Below, piece by piece: positions 1 to 7,594 of a stretch of DNA of 64,000 nt. The notes under the pieces were generated by a model. The model saw only the letters and a program-made list of their open reading frames with translations, did no database searches and had not been told where the DNA came from. Every line of letters begins with the position of its first letter. Position 1 is the stretch's first letter. The stretch lies in NCBI RefSeq assembly GCF_016917355.1, contig NZ_CP070304.1, positions 1,426,001 to 1,490,000 of the forward strand, given 5' to 3'. The position numbers and the translations under genes are program-made. The stretch is from Glaciimonas sp. PAMC28666 (lineage in GTDB: Bacteria; Pseudomonadota; Gammaproteobacteria; Burkholderiales; Burkholderiaceae_D).

Positions 1-1
1 A

Positions 2-1669
2 CGTTATGGAAAAGGATCGTCGCGTGAATCTAGTCCTCTGGCGGAACTTTCCGCCGAAATCAAACTGATTGTGGCGGAAAGCTTTGAGCGTATATATCAA
101 CAAAATTGCGACAATATCGGCATTTTAACCACCACGGATTTTTCGATCCTGGACCGCATCGCCGCGGGAGAATCGATTGCTATCGATGTTTTTCTGCAAG
201 GACGCGATCAACTCACCCAGGACATCATCCGAAGCGGCGGGCTACTCGCCTATAGCAAGGCGGCAACCTGGCCTGCGCCACAACAGCGGTCAGATACGCC
301 CGCCGTTAGCCAGGGGAAAACCCTGGTCGAAAAAATTATTGCGCGCCATTTGCATCCTGACATCGCGCATGTCGAGCGTGGGCAAGGCGTGTTTATATCA
401 GCCGACTGGCGTTTCAGCCATGACTACTTCACCGGCATGTGTACGCATTTAATGCACCGCACCTTCGGCAATCCGGCCACGCTTCACGCCCCAGAGAGCA
501 TCATCGCTTTTCAGGACCATCTAGTGCTGGCGGCGCAAAGCCTGCCGCATGTGCGCGATCATTTGTTGGAGGGCGTGGCCAATTTGACTAACGGACATCT
601 GCGATTCGCGCAGGATTATCCGGTGCGCTCGCACGGTAAGTTGCCAGATAGCCTCGGCTCCGAGGGAATCTGCCACGCGATGATGGCTGAAAATTACGCG
701 CTGCCGGGCCAGGTGATTGCGGGCACGGATTCACACACACCCCATTCCGGTGCATTGGGATGCCTGGCTTTCGGCGCTGGCGCCACCGAGATTGCCAATA
801 GCTGGATCACTGGCTATGTGCGCTGTAAGGTTCCCGATACCATCCGTATTCAAATCGATGGGCGCTTGCGTGCTGGTGTCACCGCCAAAGACGTCGTCCT
901 GCATTTATTGCAAATGGATTTTATTCGTGCCGGAGAGGCGATTGGTCTGGTATTCGAATATGCTGGTTCTGCGATTCGCGCCATGGACATCGATGAACGC
1001 GCCACGCTGACCAACATGGCGGCAGAGCTTGGCGGGTTTACCGGAATTGTTGCGCCTGATGAAAAAACGGTGGCGTTCTTAAAGCAACGACGCGGGATTG
1101 ATTTTGCGCTGAAAGAATGGATGGTCAGCGATGCGGATGCCATTTACCAAAAACGCATTAACATCGACGCAACGATCATTTCTGCGATGGTGGCGCGCCC
1201 GGGCGATCCGGGCAATGGCATCACCGCAGACCAGTTAGCCCAGGACATTCCGATCAACATAGCCTATGGCGGGTCTTGCACTGCTGGCAAACGACGCGAT
1301 TTCGATTTTTATTACGAAGTCTTTAACTGGGGCCTTACGCACGGAATTTCGGTAGCGCCGCATACCAAACTTTTCTTGCAGTTCGGCACGCTCGAAGTAC
1401 GCCGTTACTGCGAGGAGCAAGGCTACATGCCAGTATTTGAGAAGGCCGGCGCGATCATGATCCTGCCCGGTTGCGGCTCCTGCGCAAATTGTGGCCCGGG
1501 ACAATCAAGCGATGCACAAGATGTCACTATCAGTGCCATTAATAGAAATTTCCCCGGGCGCTCCGGCCCCGGCCAGGTCTGGTTGGCGAGTCCTTACACG
1601 GTTGCTGCAAGTGCTCTGGCTGGCCGAATTACGACGTTCGCGCAGTTGCAGGCCTCCCAAGGAAAATAG
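2..1669 (+). CDS. aconitase-family hydro-lyase, LeuD-like swivel then LeuC-like catalytic domain (5' partial)
   Basis: The reading frame is open from the window edge, so the true start lies to the left; 555 residues are visible. The visible N-terminus carries the LeuD/swivel signature GKGSSRES (visible residues 4-11). The rest is a LeuC-like catalytic domain with TDSHTPHSGA (about residue 243), GGSCTAGK and a GCGSCANC stretch. The likely 4Fe-4S ligands are Cys426, Cys491 and Cys494; Cys497 is an extra nearby cysteine. Members of this superfamily dehydrate and rehydrate hydroxy-tricarboxylic acids (aconitate, isopropylmalate, homoaconitate). The swivel-first order differs from AcnA, where the swivel domain is last, and the protein seems too short for AcnB. 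The substrate cannot be assigned. A GTG at 71 could be mistaken for the start, but the conserved swivel motif lies upstream of it. Confidence 0.85.
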   Translation, partial: RYGKGSSRESSPLAELSAEIKLIVAESFERIYQQNCDNIGILTTTDFSILDRIAAGESIAIDVFLQGRDQLTQDIIRSGGLLAYSKAATWPAPQQRSDTPAVSQGKTLVEKIIARHLHPDIAHVERGQGVFISADWRFSHDYFTGMCTHLMHRTFGNPATLHAPESIIAFQDHLVLAAQSLPHVRDHLLEGVANLTNGHLRFAQDYPVRSHGKLPDSLGSEGICHAMMAENYALPGQVIAGTDSHTPHSGALGCLAFGAGATEIANSWITGYVRCKVPDTIRIQIDGRLRAGVTAKDVVLHLLQMDFIRAGEAIGLVFEYAGSAIRAMDIDERATLTNMAAELGGFTGIVAPDEKTVAFLKQRRGIDFALKEWMVSDADAIYQKRINIDATIISAMVARPGDPGNGITADQLAQDIPINIAYGGSCTAGKRRDFDFYYEVFNWGLTHGISVAPHTKLFLQFGTLEVRRYCEEQGYMPVFEKAGAIMILPGCGSCANCGPGQSSDAQDVTISAINRNFPGRSGPGQVWLASPYTVAASALAGRITTFAQLQASQGK

Positions 1670-1670
1670 A

Positions 1671-1701
1671 AAAAAAAAGGACGACATGGGAATGTCGTCC
1701 T
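1671..1701 (-). terminator. intrinsic terminator for the fasciclin gene
   Basis: A perfect 10-bp stem (AGGACGACAT / ATGTCGTCCT, 1678-1687 with 1692-1701) closes a 4-base loop. On the minus strand it is followed by eight or more U residues (the A run at 1671-1678). It sits about 135 bp downstream of the minus-strand gene ending at 1838 and directly after the plus-strand gene ending at 1669. Without a T run on the plus-strand side it serves mainly minus-strand transcription. Confidence 0.8.
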
Positions 1702-1837
1702 AACTCACAGCCACCTTAAGCGGTTAGCTTGCAGGCAGCAGCACGCTGGAATACCGCATCTTCAATATGCTGCTACTTTTCAATTCTGGTCCTGCAGTCG
1801 CATCAAAAGACTGAACAGGGGCGATCTGCTGACGACA

Positions 1838-2392
1838 TTATTTCGGCATCAAAACGCTGTCGACGACATTGATAACGCCATTCGATTGATACACATCATA
1901 GGTGCTGATGCTGGCGACGTTACCGGCTTCATCGATGACATCAATGTTGTGCATGCCATTTTTCTTGAAGGTTAACTTGCCGCCGCTTGCAGTCGCCAAT
2001 TCAGCTTGGCCACCACCTTTTGTAATGGCGTTCGAGAGCGCCGTAAAATCATATTTTCCCGGTACGACGTGGTACGTCAAAATCTTGGTCAACGTCGCTT
2101 TGTTTTCTGGTTTAACCAGTGTATCTACCGTACCGGCAGGCAACTTGCCAAAAGCTTCGTTGGTCGGCGCAAAGACGGTAAAAGGACCTTTTCCTTTAAG
2201 CGTATCGACCAGTCCAGCCGCTTTTACAGCGGCCACCAAAGTGGTGTGGTCAGCCGAATTGACAGCATTATCGATGATGTCTTTGCTTGGATACATGCTT
2301 TGACCGCCGACCATTACGGTGTTTTCGGCGAAGGCCACATTGGCGACCAACAAAGCTGCTGAGAGGGTGATAACAGTGCTGAATTTGCGCAT
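1838..2392 (-). CDS. secreted fasciclin-domain protein
   Basis: A 184-residue protein starting at MRKFSTVITL, with a Sec signal peptide cleaved after AFA (about residue 23). One FAS1 domain fills the rest; hallmarks are HTTLVAAVKAAGL, the H1 block PFTVFAPTNEAF, the middle block ILTYHVVPGKY and the H2 block NGVINVVDSVLMPK. Single FAS1-domain proteins are periplasmic or extracellular and linked to adhesion in other bacteria; no ligand is evident here. An in-frame start 45 bp upstream exists, but ATG at 2392 is preceded by AAGGAAA and begins directly at the signal peptide, so it is preferred. It stands alone, with its own terminator at 1671-1701. Confidence 0.88.
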   Translation of the reverse strand: MRKFSTVITLSAALLVANVAFAENTVMVGGQSMYPSKDIIDNAVNSADHTTLVAAVKAAGLVDTLKGKGPFTVFAPTNEAFGKLPAGTVDTLVKPENKATLTKILTYHVVPGKYDFTALSNAITKGGGQAELATASGGKLTFKKNGMHNIDVIDEAGNVASISTYDVYQSNGVINVVDSVLMPK

Positions 2393-2592
2393 GATAATTT
2401 CCTTGAGAGAGTCAGTTTTCGGAGCTTGCAGAGTCATATACGCGCGTATTTTGAAACTGGATTCAACGCTTCGAAAGTTCTACCCAAAAAAACACGAGTC
2501 AAATGCAGCGGACGTCACCCGACACGTCGCCAACAGGGAAATGGAAAAATTCACATCGGGAGATGAGTGCCGAAAAATTGATGCCGGGTATA

Positions 2593-2619
2593 GCGATATT
2601 GGCAATATTGGCGATATTG
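2593..2619. repeat. nonamer tandem repeat, 3 copies
   Basis: Three adjacent 9-bp units (GCGATATTG, GCAATATTG, GCGATATTG) lie in the 320-bp gap between the fasciclin gene and rnpB. Related GGCGATA pieces recur at 2642-2665. No gene is seen in the gap. This is one of several short-unit arrays in intergenic DNA of this window. Confidence 0.75.
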
Positions 2620-2664
2620 CGGCTGCAATAAGGACGCATTAAGGCGATACTAAGGCAAGGCGAT

Positions 2665-2697
2665 ATTTGCATATCTGCAGTTGGCAGATATGCAAAT
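2665..2697. repeat. perfect 14-bp inverted repeat downstream of rnpB
   Basis: The arms ATTTGCATATCTGC (2665-2678) and GCAGATATGCAAAT (2684-2697) are exact inverted copies around a 5-base loop. The repeat lies 15 bp beyond the 3' end of RNase P RNA. It lacks a U tract directly after the stem on either strand, so it is not a textbook intrinsic terminator. It may protect or define the rnpB precursor 3' end, or be a protein-binding palindrome. Confidence 0.7.
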
Positions 2698-2712
2698 AAA
2701 TTGAAAAAGAAT

Positions 2713-3036
2713 GAAGTAAGCCGATAGGCCGGATTCTGTTACGACGATAAGGCTTGCGCCCGCCCGTTATGACAACCATTCCTCTAGGCGCTGAATTACT
2801 CCAGCGCTCAAGCTTCCTACCCGCACGCTCCGCGAGCAACATCAACGCGTGCCTATTTGGAATTGCTCCGGGTGGAGGTTACCGCGTTTCACCGTAACTT
2901 AATACGCTCGTCTCTGTGGCCCTATTCCTCGCCTCACGGCGGACGGCCATTAACCGTCACCCTGCTCTATGGAGTCCGGACCTTCCTCCCGCCAGACAGC
3001 TTGCGCTGAATGACCAGCGGTTGTCTGGCTTACTTC
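2713..3036 (-). ncRNA. rnpB: RNase P catalytic RNA, bacterial class A
   Basis: Read on the minus strand, the RNA begins GAAGTAAGCCAGACAACC and soon shows GAGGAAGGTCCGGACTCC, the universally conserved 5' core. Further on it has AGAGCAGGGTGACGG and GAGGAATAGGGCCACAGAGA. It ends ACAGAATCCGGCCTATCGGCTTACTTC, whose last bases pair with the 5' end to form helix P1 (only part of this is spelled out by the ends given here: GAAGTAAGCC with GGCTTACTTC). About 324 nt is short but normal for a betaproteobacterial class A RNA. RNase P RNA cleaves the 5' leader of pre-tRNAs together with protein RnpA. Ends were set from the P1 pairing. Confidence 0.96.
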
Positions 3037-3043
3037 AAGCGGC

Positions 3044-3071
3044 ATTTTACCTCAGTGTCGACCCGCAGCAA
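3044..3071 (-). promoter_or_regulatory. predicted sigma-70 promoter of rnpB
   Basis: On the minus strand, TTGCTG (3066-3071) and TAAAAT (3044-3049) are 16 bp apart. The -10 element ends 7 bp before the first base of mature RNase P RNA, as expected for a promoter that starts rnpB at or near its mature 5' end. Confidence 0.65.
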
Positions 3072-3213
3072 AGGTCGATTCCCGTAAAACACCAGATATT
3101 TGTATTCTTAAACAGCATGTGACCGTTGACTGCGCAATCCGTATAGTTGAATCAATCAATTTAGCTGAAGTCAACGCGCGCGAGGCATTTCACTTTTAGC
3201 CGCAGGAACCGAC

Positions 3214-4485
3214 ATGCATATAGTTGTTTTAGGTGCTGGCGTCATCGGCGTGACCTCCGCCTATCGCCTGCTTGAATCTGGCCATCAGGTTACATTGATC
3301 GATGCGGAGGCAAAAGCTGGCGCCCAAACCAGTCTGGCCAACGGCGGTCAACTGAGTTTTTCCTATGTAGCGCCGCTTGCAGACCGCTCGGTCTGGACGC
3401 ACTGGCCACACTATTTATTCGGTGCAGACTCGCCGCTCACACTGCACCCAAAGATGGATCCCTCGCAATGGCGCTGGTTGCTGCAGTTTTTACGATCCTG
3501 CAATACTGCAACCGCGCAAAAAACGACGATTGACTTATTGCGCCTCGGTTTTTTCAGTCGTGATCAGCTGGCAAATATGATGGCAGCGGTGCCGTTCGAT
3601 TTTCAGCACAAAACGGCCGGAAAATTGGTCATGTTTACGGATACCAAAGGCTTGGCCGCGGCGCGCCGACAAGTCGAATTTCAAGCCCGCCACGGCTCCC
3701 GGCAAGAAGTGATCGATGCCGCGCGTTGTATCGCCATTGAACCCGCTTTGGCAAATGCACAGCGCGACTGGGTCGGCGGCGTGTACACCCCGAGCGAAGA
3801 AGCTGGCGACTGCGCAGTATTTTGTCAGCGACTGGTTGCAGCCATGTCGCAACATCCGCAATTTCGTTTCACTCCCTCCCAGCGCGTCGGCAAGCTTGAA
3901 ATGCGCAACGGCGCACTGATAGCGGTGCAGGCGGGAGATGAACAGATCGCGGCCGATAAATTTGTTCTGGCGATGGGTGTCCATAGCGCCGCATTTGCGC
4001 GTCAGGCAGGATTCAACTTATCCGTATATCCGCTCAAAGGTTACAGCCTTACGATCCCTCTGCTGAACGGCGCAAGTCAGGCGGCTGCGCCCAAGGTATC
4101 GATTACTGACCTTTCGAAGAAAATCGTTTATTCACGACTAGGCGAACGTTTGCGCGTCGCTGGACGGGTGGAGATCGTCGGTCTTAATCGGCATATCCCC
4201 CAACGCGCAATTCAAGAACTGAAACGCGGAATCGGCGCGCTATTTCCTGGAAGCGTGGACCCGAGCCTTTCAGACACCGAATTGTCGCCATGGGCTGGCT
4301 TACGCCCTGCCACGCCAACCGGGGTGCCGATCATTGGCGCGTCGCCGGTAGCTAATTTATATTTGAATGTCGGGCATGGCGGCCTCGGTTGGACGCTTGC
4401 CCACGGAAGTGTGACTCTTTTATCACAGTTGGTTAACGGGCAGAGCCCCGGCATCGAGAACAGCCCTTTTGCGTTCCGCGGCTAA
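3214..4485 (+). CDS. dadA: D-amino acid dehydrogenase
   Basis: A 423-residue flavoprotein of the DadA/DAO family. The N-terminal Rossmann motif GAGVIGVTSAYRL (residues 7-19) binds FAD, followed by the DadA-type segment SLANGGQLSFSYVAPLAD. The C-terminal part holds PWAGLRPATPTGVPIIG and NVGHGGLGWTLAHGS, both typical of DadA. The enzyme oxidatively deaminates D-amino acids, mainly D-alanine, and passes electrons to the respiratory chain at the inner membrane. Length is close to that of E. coli DadA. No alanine racemase (dadX) is adjacent. Confidence 0.9.
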   Translation: MHIVVLGAGVIGVTSAYRLLESGHQVTLIDAEAKAGAQTSLANGGQLSFSYVAPLADRSVWTHWPHYLFGADSPLTLHPKMDPSQWRWLLQFLRSCNTATAQKTTIDLLRLGFFSRDQLANMMAAVPFDFQHKTAGKLVMFTDTKGLAAARRQVEFQARHGSRQEVIDAARCIAIEPALANAQRDWVGGVYTPSEEAGDCAVFCQRLVAAMSQHPQFRFTPSQRVGKLEMRNGALIAVQAGDEQIAADKFVLAMGVHSAAFARQAGFNLSVYPLKGYSLTIPLLNGASQAAAPKVSITDLSKKIVYSRLGERLRVAGRVEIVGLNRHIPQRAIQELKRGIGALFPGSVDPSLSDTELSPWAGLRPATPTGVPIIGASPVANLYLNVGHGGLGWTLAHGSVTLLSQLVNGQSPGIENSPFAFRG

Positions 4486-4572
4486 AGTCTTGCCGCCAAC
4501 ATCTCCTCAGTCTAAAATCTGGAGTTGCATGCTCTATGCCAATCGCACTCCCACGACGAACCTCCACACCAC

Positions 4573-5250
4573 ATGCAATTCCACTTACTCGCGTTTGTAA
4601 AAACCGTTTTCTTTGTACTGGCCGCGCTTCTGCCGATCATGAATCCGCCCGGTAACGCCCCCATTTTTCATTCATTGACTGCGGGCGCGTCGGACGCCAC
4701 CCGCAACGCCCTGGCCTGGCGCGTAGCCGTCAATACGTTTATTTTGCTAGTTGCCGGCATGTTTATCGGCACCCACGTCCTCGCGTTTTTTGGCATCTCG
4801 CTACCAGTGGTGAAGGTCGCAGGAGGCCTGCTGGTGATTGCCACCGCCTGGAAATTACTGAACACGGAAGAGGTCCAGAAGGTGGAAACCATTCCCGGAT
4901 CGCTCTGGACCAAGGAACTCGCCTCCAAAAAAGCCTTCTATCCGCTCACCTTCCCGTTCACTGTGGGACCCGGTTCGATTTCTGTCGCCATCACCCTCGG
5001 TGCGGGCCTTAGAATCCCCCAGGTCCCCGTGATCCTCACGTTGGTGGCAGCGATTGTCGCTTTGGCTTTGGCTTCCGCTGCGGTGTATTTCAGCAACCGT
5101 TTTGCGGGCGTGCTGGTCAGGTTGCTCGGCGACACCGGTACCACCGTCATGTTGCGTATGTATTCGTTTATTTTGCTTTGTATCGGCGTCCAGATTTTAT
5201 GGGACGGCGTGGGCGGCTTGCTGCTTCAACTGCATACGGCCGGTTTGTAG
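4573..5250 (+). CDS. MarC-family integral membrane protein
   Basis: A 225-residue protein from ATG 4573, with about six hydrophobic segments and the family motif MNPPGNAPIFHSLT near the N-terminus, then FPFTVGPGSISVAITLGAG. MarC/UPF0056 proteins are inner-membrane proteins of unknown transport role. An in-frame ATG at 4525 would add a hydrophilic, histidine-rich leader unlike the family, so the later ATG is preferred, although neither has a clear ribosome site. I recall marC lying inside the his cluster in some Burkholderiales; here it stands apart next to dadA. Confidence 0.85.
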   Translation: MQFHLLAFVKTVFFVLAALLPIMNPPGNAPIFHSLTAGASDATRNALAWRVAVNTFILLVAGMFIGTHVLAFFGISLPVVKVAGGLLVIATAWKLLNTEEVQKVETIPGSLWTKELASKKAFYPLTFPFTVGPGSISVAITLGAGLRIPQVPVILTLVAAIVALALASAAVYFSNRFAGVLVRLLGDTGTTVMLRMYSFILLCIGVQILWDGVGGLLLQLHTAGL

Positions 5251-5388
5251 CCGAAAGTCAGATTGTGTAGGAACTTCAGAGATTATTTTCCTATAAACAA
5301 CATGAATACGCTGCTTCTATAGACACAATCTTGCGGAAAGTATAATCTTTGCCTGACTTTTCCTGACAATTGGAATTAGCCACAAAGA

Positions 5389-5394
5389 TATACT
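5389..5394 (+). promoter_or_regulatory. candidate -10 element of the entericidin-like gene
   Basis: TATACT followed by AGAA lies 65 bp upstream of the start codon at 5459. The upstream -35 match is poor: CTGACA is 20 bp away. A strong -10 with a weak -35 resembles stationary-phase sigma-S promoters, known for E. coli entericidin B. This is inference from a short match. Confidence 0.35.
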
Positions 5395-5458
5395 AGAATT
5401 TAGTCGTAGTATTTAATCGTAGATGCAGCATTTTTATCAACAGCACCAGGAGCCAATC

Positions 5459-5608
5459 ATGATCAAGAAAATCGTTTCGATCGCAGCAATCATTAGCGTG
5501 TTCGGTATCCTCTCAGCATGCAATACGTTCGCCGGTATGGGCAAAGATGTCCAGTCGGGCGGTCAAAAGGTGGAAGATGCGGCGCAAGACACCAAAGCTA
5601 AAATGTAA
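5459..5608 (+). CDS. entericidin A/B-family small lipoprotein
   Basis: A 49-residue lipoprotein. After MIKKIVSIAAIISVFGIL comes the lipobox LSAC with Cys21 as the lipidation site, then the family tail NTFAGMGKDVQSGGQKVEDA. Entericidins are small outer-membrane or periplasmic lipoproteins, described in E. coli as a bacteriolytic toxin/antidote pair; Burkholderiales often carry one generic copy. The start at ATG 5459 has AGGAG 7 bp upstream. It is a single-gene transcript with a terminator just downstream. Confidence 0.88.
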   Translation: MIKKIVSIAAIISVFGILSACNTFAGMGKDVQSGGQKVEDAAQDTKAKM

Positions 5609-5648
5609 ATAGCAGCACATTAAGGTGGCGTTCAAGTCTACGCCATCG

Positions 5649-5676
5649 AAAAAACCCGACGCTATGTCGGGTTTTT
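5649..5676 (+). terminator. intrinsic terminator after the entericidin-like gene
   Basis: A 9-bp stem AAACCCGAC / GTCGGGTTT (5652-5660 with 5666-5674) with loop GCTAT is followed by T residues. It lies 43 bp after the stop codon at 5608. Confidence 0.88.
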
Positions 5677-5846
5677 GCATTCTTGCTCGTAGGCAGTTTA
5701 ACTGTACCGAATAACCATCAATCTACATCGGTCCGGCTAAAAATCATTGGCGATTTTTTCCGTCAAAACCACAGTCAATAACACTTATCGTCCATCGCGG
5801 TAACTAATTCTCAAACGCAGCGAGGCATCGCCCCGGCATCATACGG

Positions 5847-6173
5847 TCATTCCGGGGTGGGATTACTGAGTCCATCAATACGCCCCTCGGCCATTTCCGC
5901 CAGTATCTGGGACGATATCAACGCGAGTCGCAGCAAGCGTTCGGTGGCATTGATATCCAACATCGGCAACGTATCGGTGCCACGGTCAGCGTTGCTTACC
6001 TGCGCCAGATCGATGCAGATTTTGACGCCCTGGCAGATATCTACCGTCATGGCATAAAACTGTGCATGCTGATCGTGTTGATGGTGTGATGGCAGCCATG
6101 AAAAGGCCTGATGGTGGGCTTCTGGTGTTGGTGCAGCGGAGGAGGATCGGGTCGTCCTTGTCGGTTTTTTCAT
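5847..6173 (-). CDS. hypothetical protein, 108 residues, DUF3077-like layout
   Basis: A short soluble protein: a basic, Ser/Thr/Pro-rich and His-rich N-terminal 40 residues, then an alpha-helical-looking C-terminal half ending ALISSQILAEMAEGRIDGL. The layout (FYAMTVDICQGVKICIDLAQ, then a second helical block) resembles small DUF3077/DUF6124-type proteins, but I cannot confirm membership. The ATG has AAAGGGAA about 8 bp upstream, which supports it as real. It has no operon partner: the next 450 bp hold no convincing gene. Function unknown. Confidence 0.55.
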   Translation of the reverse strand: MKKPTRTTRSSSAAPTPEAHHQAFSWLPSHHQHDQHAQFYAMTVDICQGVKICIDLAQVSNADRGTDTLPMLDINATERLLRLALISSQILAEMAEGRIDGLSNPTPE

Positions 6174-6623
6174 GATTGCATTCCCTTTTTAGCGTGGCTA
6201 GTAAGGAGCTTCATGGTTTGCAAACTAGAGGGAGTGGACGTGGTGATACTCGGCATTGTTATTTCCTTTGGATGGTGTTAATACCGCGCCCCGCTGTCAA
6301 ACGGGGTGGGCGGCAAATAGCAGGGTTGACAGACCAGTATCCAAAGCAACCGGCAGGCCGAAGCCTCCCCACCATCACCGCCCAATGAAGGCGCAACAAG
6401 GGTGAGCACACACAAAAACGGCATTGCGCCGTTTGTGCACTTTGGATAAGTCAGGCTGTCAAACCAGTTCCCCTCTTTGTCAGGGACAAAACCAGTATAA
6501 GGCATCAAGAGACTTTCTGTGAAGTCTTGAATTGGGAAGGGATCAGTTAGTGACGTGGATGCAGACCGGTAACGACCATGCCGTCACCGATCCAAATTCC
6601 TATAGCTTTCTCGAAACAGCGGC
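6174..6623. other. intergenic region without a convincing gene
   Basis: This 450-bp stretch lies between a hypothetical gene and an enoyl-CoA hydratase gene. A 76-codon minus-strand frame (6278-6508) has no recognisable domain or ribosome site. A 7-bp hairpin AAACGGC/GCCGTTT (6416-6434) may be a weak terminator. Nothing else is recognised; it may be decayed sequence. Confidence 0.5.
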
Positions 6624-7388
6624 TTAACTAAACTGACTAAAATTTGGACGACGCTTTTCAAAGAAGGCCGTGAACGCTTCCTTCGCTTCAGGCGCGTTGA
6701 GCATCACGCCAAAGTGCGCGATTTCCTGCGCCATTTGCGCGTCAATCGCGGTCATTTGAGGCCCCTTCATGAGCTGCTTGGAAATCCGGATCGACGCTGC
6801 AGGCAGAGCAACCAGCTTAGCTGCCTGCCCTTGCGCAAACGCCAGCAATTCCGCTGCTGGCAGGATTTTGTTCACCAAGCCCATTGCATGTGCTTCGGTC
6901 ACATCGAATGCTTCCCCCAGCAACAGCTTTTCTGCCGACCGTTGATAACCGGCGAGTTGTGGAAACAGCAAACTCGATGCTGCTTCCGGACACACGCCAA
7001 GCTGCGTAAATGGCATTGAAAAGCGCGCGTTGTCGGCGGCATATACCAGATCGCAATGTAACAGCATGGTGGTGCCGATACCGACCGCAGCACCGGCCAC
7101 CGCCGCGACGAGCGGTTTGGTGGCGTGACTTATTTGCCATAGAAATTGAAATACCGGGCTGCTTTGACTATTCGGAGGATTTTTTAAAAAATCTTCGATG
7201 TCATTACCGGCGCTAAATATCTGTGGCTGCCCGACAAAGAGAATAACCCGCACCGAGGCGTCGACTTCGGCCTCTTTGATCGCATCGACCATGGTTTGAT
7301 ACATCGCTGCCGTTAGCGCATTTTTTTTCTCCAGCCGATTGATGGTAATCGTCAATATGCCGTTTTCTTTGCTCGTCAAAATGTCCAT
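6624..7388 (-). CDS. enoyl-CoA hydratase/isomerase family protein
   Basis: A 254-residue crotonase-fold enzyme. It shows KKNALTAAMYQTMVDAI, the oxyanion-hole segment FSAGNDIEDF (about residues 58-67) and AAVAGAAVGIGTTMLLHCDL in place of the usual IAAVNG-GG-GG block. The acidic residue near CPEAASSLLFPQ sits where the second catalytic Glu of hydratases is expected. The probable reaction is hydration or isomerisation of enoyl-CoA in fatty-acid oxidation. ATG has GGAG at good spacing. It follows the fad operon but is separated from fadA by 206 bp and a terminator, so it probably has its own promoter. Confidence 0.85.
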   Translation of the reverse strand: MDILTSKENGILTITINRLEKKNALTAAMYQTMVDAIKEAEVDASVRVILFVGQPQIFSAGNDIEDFLKNPPNSQSSPVFQFLWQISHATKPLVAAVAGAAVGIGTTMLLHCDLVYAADNARFSMPFTQLGVCPEAASSLLFPQLAGYQRSAEKLLLGEAFDVTEAHAMGLVNKILPAAELLAFAQGQAAKLVALPAASIRISKQLMKGPQMTAIDAQMAQEIAHFGVMLNAPEAKEAFTAFFEKRRPNFSQFS

Positions 7389-7498
7389 TAGTCTCTCCGG
7401 TAGGGCTAAAAATATTCATTGATGATGTTACTGTTCCGAACAGTTGAGCATTTTGGAAAGCCGCAACCATTCTCATTAAAACCGGTTCACTTGTCGAT

Positions 7499-7530
7499 AA
7501 AAAGGCCGAGCAGCAAAGCAGCACGGCCTT
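7499..7530 (-). terminator. intrinsic terminator after fadA
   Basis: The arms AAGGCCG (7502-7508) and CGGCCTT (7524-7530) flank a 15-base loop that itself contains GC-rich repeats. On the minus strand a U run follows (complement of 7499-7503), and on the plus strand TTATTTTT follows, so it may work in both directions. It splits the beta-oxidation genes into a fadE-fadN-fadA unit and a separate hydratase gene. Confidence 0.7.
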
Positions 7531-7594
7531 ATTTTTCATCATGCAAATGGTGAAGCCGACCGCGCGGCTACCTTGGCTAACTTAGTTACCTTAG

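Noticed and set aside
71-71. GTG at 71 as the start of the aconitase-family gene
   Set aside because: The frame is open to the window edge and carries the conserved swivel motif GKGSSRES upstream of that GTG.
6278-6508. A 76-codon minus-strand frame between hypothetical and hydratase genes
   Set aside because: No ribosome site, no domain, unusual Cys/Pro-rich composition; kept only as part of an empty region.
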